DNA from: Piper betle | Taxonomy: Eukaryota > Streptophyta > Magnoliopsida > Piperales > Piperaceae | Direction of reading: 5' to 3' | Length of the DNA: 64,000 nt | NCBI GenBank assembly: GCA_033002965.1 | Contig: JAURVB010013561.1 | Location: 62,001 to 126,000, forward strand | Part shown: positions 59,355 through 64,000 of the stretch, in pieces | Numbering within the stretch: the stretch's first letter is position 1 | How the letters are laid out: each line of letters opens with the position of its first letter | The notes under the pieces: generated by a model | Told to the model about the DNA's origin: nothing | Database searches by the model: none | The model's input: only the letters and a program-made list of their open reading frames with translations | Made by a program: the position numbers and the translations under genes

Positions 59355-61449
59355 TGGAAAACCCGTAACTCAAGTTAGGGTTTTATTGTTAGAACCGTTC
59401 GGTTGAGTCGCTATTTTCACTCGAGTCAATTTTAGAACATGTGTACCCAGCCAAGGCCGGTGTTATGTTATGAACCATGAGAGTCATGTGTGCCCAAATA
59501 TATGATGATAATGTCAGTAAGACATCAACAGAATTAGTTATCAGAATATATGAGAGTACGTCATATTTTCATTATTTATTTAAATTAGATTGTAGAATTA
59601 TTTTTTGGCTAAATACTACATATTGATGCGCTATGAGCAGTTTGGGTTGGTTATTAGGTATAGAGCATGACATTGTAATATGTTCTAATGTTTAATGGGA
59701 TTTTCCCCTATTTTTCTTGATTTATTTTGGAATTATTACGAGTTAGTATTATTTTTCTTTAGTCGGAGTCGAATCAAGTTTTAAATACGAGACAACTACT
59801 TGTTTTTCTCCCCGACCACTCATTTTTCTCTTCGACCACTTGTTTTTTCCCCCGACACCTTACGAGATAACTCCTGACTTTCTTCCCAACCACTCATTTT
59901 CCTCCATCACCTATTTATTCCAAACCTCTGATGCTGTCACCATCCAGTCGCCACCATCCTCCTCACCTAACTCACTTCTCTTTTTTCTCCCTTCCCTCTC
60001 CCCCACGATCCTTGCTCTAGCTGGCCACAACCTTGTTGCCGTCGCCACATGACTGACGATTAGGTATAGAATTTTATCCAATTTTATTTTATAATGATTT
60101 TATTGTGATGCACATGGTGTGATTGTAAATAGGTGTTGGTTTCATGTTAACAGATGATAATAGTGAATCAGAGTTTGAATTTAAATGCATGTAAATAGAT
60201 ATTTTGTATGGATTGATGAGGAGTGTAAAATTCATGCATTATATTGGGCGTTAGTATTTAGTCTTGTTGTTTAGGTACGGAGTAGAAGCTCACTTCCTAG
60301 GTGCGAGGAAACACTCAGAGCTTCTATTAAGTCCATTTAGGACTCATTTTCTATTTTACACTCTAATCTATTGTGCATTGTTTTATACTTGCAAGACAAG
60401 TTAAGTGGCATTTTATTGGATCCCACTTAACCCGGGCCATTTAATCAACTAGTTTTCTGGATTAATAACTCTCGAGGATGAAATCCCTCATGTATATTTT
60501 CAAAAACAAGATCCACCACAAGTTGTCTTTAGGCCTATTATATAAATCCCTTCCCATACCTATATATAGTTTTATTGAGTTTTCAGTGAAACAAGAGATG
60601 TGAAAATCGACTCGCACGTACCATGAGCAGGTGCACGTGCTAGTCAAAGTGGGCTCTGGATTAGTGAACAGGTTGTTCCAATCCCAAGGGATCCTAATAA
60701 CTCCCGTTTTGATTTCCTCGCACCCAAAGAAACGTGGAGGTTTATAGATACTATTTAGTACAAAACATGTCCAAACTTGTGGTTCAAAGGGTATTAAAGG
60801 CAACTACCTGAGAGTACTCAATCTTCATGCTCAAGGCCAGGAGAATTATGGAGGAAAGGAAAGGGTTTAGGATATACTAGTAGTCCCGAGGGACCAAAAG
60901 ATAAAATGAGAAAATATCGAGAGGGGCATCAATAGTAGCAGAGCAGTTAGTTTAGGATGCTACCGAGTCTACAGCCCAGTGGCTCCTCAGTAGGTGCCCT
61001 TCATAAAGTTCACGAGAAGTATGTGAATGTTTTTTCATTATATGAGAGTTTGCTCTCATAGCTAGTTTGATATTAGTTATATATTTGGACCAGTAGTACT
61101 CGTTACTGACGTGTTTTTATAATAATATATGTAGGTAATGATTATGAGTAGGATGAGCCAGCCTAAACAAAGGAGTAGTGACGTCTATTGCATACACACA
61201 TGTCAGATGATAGCATGTTTAATATTTTGAGGATGATGTAATGAAATGCAATACATGATGCTGTGTTGTGATATGAAGTATGCTAATGATAACATGTTAA
61301 TAAGTATGGTTAGACAATGAATAAGTACAACAAGTAAGTCAGGACCCAAAATTGGTGAGAAATGCGAATAGAATGCACAGGTGGGTCGAGACCCAAGCTT
61401 CAACATGATTATATAGTAGATTAGAAAGTTGTGTGAATGAAAATAGTAT

Positions 61450-61494
<45 letters not shown>

Positions 61495-61802
61495 TAATAT
61501 TACATATTGATTTGATAGGGTGGCCCTTAATTATATTTTTAGGGAAGACTCAGTCAGTCTTATTCTACAAATCTTATCAATTTTCATTGTAATTATTTGG
61601 TATGTGAATTGGTTAATATGGCATCCATGTAGTAGTATGTTAGGGTTATTTTTGTCCATTCATCCATGAATAACGATTGACATCTTCCATCTTGAGGCGT
61701 TAAGAGTAGAACCGCAGGAGTTTAGCTCTTGTAGCCAACCTAACTGGGACCAATAATATTTCGGTTCGGTTCCTAATCATCAACCGGATTTAGGGTGTTA
61801 CA
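59355..61802 (+). mobile_element. 5' LTR of the non-autonomous LTR-A element
   Basis: 2448 bp, starting TGGAAAACCCGTAACTC and ending TTTAGGGTGTTACA. It matches the 3' LTR start TGTAAAACTCATAACTC at 63299 and continues in parallel. It contains the GTCGGAGTCGAATCAAG module (about 59763-59780), a C-rich leader with a 70-codon frame that is not a gene, and an AT microsatellite at 61451-61499. Confidence 0.85.
61451..61499. repeat. (AT)n microsatellite
   Basis: About 20 AT units within the LTR-A 5' LTR. Confidence 0.95.
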
Positions 61803-61807
61803 GTTTT

Positions 61808-61820
61808 TTGTATCAAAGCA
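61808..61820 (+). promoter_or_regulatory. Decayed tRNA-iMet-type primer-binding site
   Basis: TTGTATCAAAGCA, two or three mismatches from TGGTATCAGAGC, just after the LTR end. Confidence 0.65.
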
Positions 61821-61989
61821 CACTCTACGTCGATTAAGTTGGAAGATATTTTCATACGTGATGTGTGTGCAAAGACTGCTCCAGGTCCAGCTGGCAGATA
61901 TATATTTCTGTCTTTGTTGTCTTTGATTTACAGATTTCTCACCAATAGTGTGACAATATTTTCAGGATTGGATTAGTGAGTAGGGGTAA

Positions 61990-62437
61990 TCATGGTAAGA
62001 ACTCGAAGTACTTGAAACAGGACTCCATCACCTCCTTCGCCCAGACAAGCTAGCCCTACTCATTCACAGCGAGACTGTGTCTAGCCGATCTAGAGCAGCA
62101 CCACTGCCAGGAAATCCTAGTAAGCCAGGATCAATAAGCCTCCGTAGAAAGAACCATCGTAGTGGAAGCCGCCGCAACGTTAGAAGCCGTAGAGACTATG
62201 ATCAGAGACAACAATTCCCTCAACAATATATTGGATAAGGAAACACAATAGAAATGTTAGATAGATGCTCCAACTATAATGAGAGCTATGGATGGACAAG
62301 TTCAAGATAACAGACACCCAACATCTCAAAACTATGGACGCCGTCACAGAGGAATATACAGAGTGGGTACCGACGCATGCTTTAGATGTGGTCAACCAGG
62401 ACATTGGGCAGTAGAATGTTTGATTGCTCAGCGCCAA
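61990..62437 (+). pseudogene. Gag remnant with one CCHC zinc knuckle
   Basis: A possible ATG at 61992 (MVRTRST then stop) begins a heavily mutated gag. The only clear domain is a zinc knuckle at about 62368-62412, reading CFRCGQPGHWAVEC, the CX2CX4HX4C retroviral nucleocapsid motif. It is followed by a Gln/Arg/Gly-rich stretch that continues past the TRIM insertion. The many stops rule out translation of a full gag. Confidence 0.8.
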
Positions 62438-62561
62438 TAGCCAGCCAGTCTAGTACTGCCACAATGACTAATGCTTCTAGCTACCCCATTGCAACAACGA
62501 AGAGGCCAATAGAACCAAGGGCAGGGACAGAGAAACAGTGGTTAGCAGTCACCAAGACAAC

Positions 62562-63022
62562 TGTAACGACCCAGCCCAAAGTGCAACATAATAGACTAGG
62601 TCATCTCTTTAAAATGGTTAACCCAAGTTAAATATCTATAGTCCATTCCCACTTATAAATAGGATCTTTGCCCAATAGGTATTAGATGTGAGACTAAGTT
62701 GAGGGATCTCACAATCCATCCACCTTAGAAAATTTTGTCCATGAAATTCCTACACTTGGCCCATTGCTAGCCCTAGCCCATGACATTCTTTGGCCTGTGA
62801 CCAAAAGCCTAGCCAATATCTCTAGTCCAACCCACCATCTAATATAAAACCGGTTGGCTCTGATACCATTTGCAACGACCCGGCCCAAAGTGCAACATAA
62901 TAGACTAGGTTATCTCTTTAAAATGGTTAACCCAAATTAAATATATATAGTCCATTCCCACTTATAAATAGGATCTTTGCCCCATAGGTATTAGATGTGG
63001 GACTAAGTTGAGGGTTCTCACA
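62562..63022 (-). mobile_element. TRIM element (family TRIM-II), 461 bp, minus strand
   Basis: Two 152-bp LTRs, 62562-62713 and 62871-63022, differing at a handful of positions. The PBS on the minus strand is TGGTATCAGAGCC at 62856-62868, a perfect tRNA-iMet match. A purine tract (minus strand AAGGTGGATGG) adjoins the left LTR, and the interior is only 157 bp. A perfect 5-bp duplication ACAAC is at 62557-62561 and 63023-63027. High LTR identity suggests a fairly young insertion. It lies inside the gag remnant of the LTR-A element. Confidence 0.95.
62856..62868 (-). promoter_or_regulatory. PBS of the TRIM-II element
   Basis: Plus strand GGCTCTGATACCA, the reverse of TGGTATCAGAGCC, two bases from the right LTR. 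Confidence 0.95.
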
Positions 63023-63298
63023 ACAACAAAAAAGGGTTTGAATCATAGAGGAATGATGGCTGCCACAACAGGAGAAGAACAGTTAACTTTTGATGAGAGA
63101 AGAATACAGATAACACCACTAGTAAACCCGTCCACTTCAGCACCACCATGGGTAGTGGGGATGGACACAACCACAATTGCTGAAGCACTAGAGGATATGA
63201 CAGACGTGACAGGTATTTCAGATTTAGTGAATAGCTACGAGAGTAAAGCCTCCTTGATTTAAAATTTTGAAGATGAAATTTTTAGAAGGATGGAAGGT

Positions 63299-64000
63299 TG
63301 TAAAACTCATAACTCGAGTCAGAGTTTTATAGTTAGAACTGGTCGGTTTGACCTTTATTTTCAGTATGGTCAATTTCAGAACACATGTATTGAGCCGAGG
63401 CCAGTCTTTTGTTATGAACCATGAGAACCATATATGCCCAAGTATATGATGATAACGTCGGTAAGGCAGTAGCATAATGAGTTATCAAAATATATGAGAG
63501 TATGCCAAATTTTATTTATTTATTTTAATTAGATTGTAGAATTATTTTTAGGCCGAATATTGCATTGGGATGTGTTATGGGCAGTTTGAGTTGGTTATTA
63601 GTTATAGAGCATGTCATTAGACTGTTTTGATGTTTTATGGGATTTTTCCTATTTTTCTAGATTTGTTTGGAATTATTATGAGTTAGTATTATTTTTCTCT
63701 CGTCGGAGTCAAGTTAAGTTTTAATTACGAGACGACCATTCGTTTTTCTCCCCGATCACTCGTTTTCTCTCTGACCACTCATTTTCTTCCCCAGACACCT
63801 TATGAGATGACTCCTGACTTTCTTCTCGACCACTAGTTTTCCCCCGACACTTATTTATTCCAAACCTTCGGCATCGTCACCATCTAGCTGCCACCATCCT
63901 CCTCACCCAACTCCCTTCTTCTTTTTCTCCCTTCCCACTCCCCCATTATCCTCACTCAAGCCAACCACAACCTTGTTGCCATCGCCACATGACTGACGCT
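63299..64000 (+). mobile_element. 3' LTR (partial) of the non-autonomous LTR-A element
   Basis: Begins TGTAAAACTCATAACTC directly after the purine tract TTTAGAAGGATGGAAGGT and runs to the window end, parallel to 59355-60055 of the 5' LTR, including the C-rich leader. Confidence 0.85.

Larger units (their letters stand above)
59355..64000 (+). mobile_element. Non-autonomous LTR-A retrotransposon (LARD-like), runs off the window
   Basis: 5' LTR 59355-61802, interior 61803-63298 and 3' LTR from 63299 to the window end. The interior is 1.5 kb including a 461-bp TRIM, so about 1.0 kb of its own sequence. It holds a decayed gag with one CCHC knuckle and no protease, RT, RNase H or integrase. The LTRs are homologous to the LTR at 491-3052, which is attached to an integrase tail. 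The likely interpretation is a coding-poor derivative moved by enzymes of autonomous LTR-A relatives. Confidence 0.8.

Noticed and set aside
1..64000. tRNA genes, rRNA genes or organelle-derived insertions
   Set aside because: None recognised by eye. The tRNA-like words seen are all retrotransposon primer-binding sites.

Overview
The window reads as nuclear DNA of a flowering plant. It is AT-rich, with long gene-poor stretches and several plant transposon classes: Ty3/gypsy chromovirus elements with ~2.5-3 kb LTRs, a Tat/Ogre-type primer-binding site, TRIMs, a hAT and a CACTA end. It also holds relatives of three plant genes: a chloroplast PPR protein like Arabidopsis At2g18940, a KAKU4-like nuclear-envelope protein, and the proteasome ATPase RPT6. 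The species cannot be fixed from sequence alone. I found no intact protein-coding gene, no tRNA or rRNA gene, no CRISPR and no bacterial-type operon. Every gene-like unit seen is broken.

Layout. 1-3052: 3' end of a gypsy element (integrase tail plus 2.56 kb LTR, called LTR-A here). 3053-10980: gene-less AT-rich DNA with microsatellites. 11.1-12.6 kb: two LTR-A-like fragments in head-to-head inverted orientation. 13.2-13.56 kb: 54-bp minisatellite. 14208-17.9 kb: 5' LTR of a second family (LTR-B), its PBS and a degenerate interior with a TRIM inserted. 19708-~35.8 kb: a minus-strand Tat/Ogre-like element split by a complete but dead Tekay/Del-type gypsy element (21923-31694, TSD GTGTG) and by an LTR-B solo LTR (31757-34274). 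35.84-40.32 kb: a further LTR-B copy split by a 1846-bp hAT element (TSD TTTATACA). 41.26-48.93 kb: two neighbouring minus-strand host pseudogenes, the PPR gene (internal deletion, frameshifts, TRIM insertion) and the KAKU4-like gene (in-frame stop and frameshift, splice sites largely intact). 50.5-53.63 kb: LTR-B fragment and a CACTA remnant with one terminus. 53.76-55.06 kb: C-terminal half of an intron-containing RPT6 pseudogene. 59355-64000: a non-autonomous LTR-A element whose only recognisable protein feature is a gag CCHC knuckle, with a 461-bp TRIM nested inside it.

How the parts relate. The window is mainly a record of nested insertion. The Tat-like element was hit by Tekay and LTR-B copies. 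TRIMs landed in an LTR-B interior, in the PPR gene and in the LTR-A element. The hAT landed in an LTR-B copy. Autonomous-type (1-3052) and coding-poor (59355-64000) elements share LTR-A, which suggests mobilisation in trans. A short GAGTC-rich LTR module recurs in LTR-A, in the Tekay LTRs and inside the hAT element. No undescribed defence or metabolic system was found. The least ordinary signals are the shared module, the TRIM set, and the paired decay of two neighbouring host genes.
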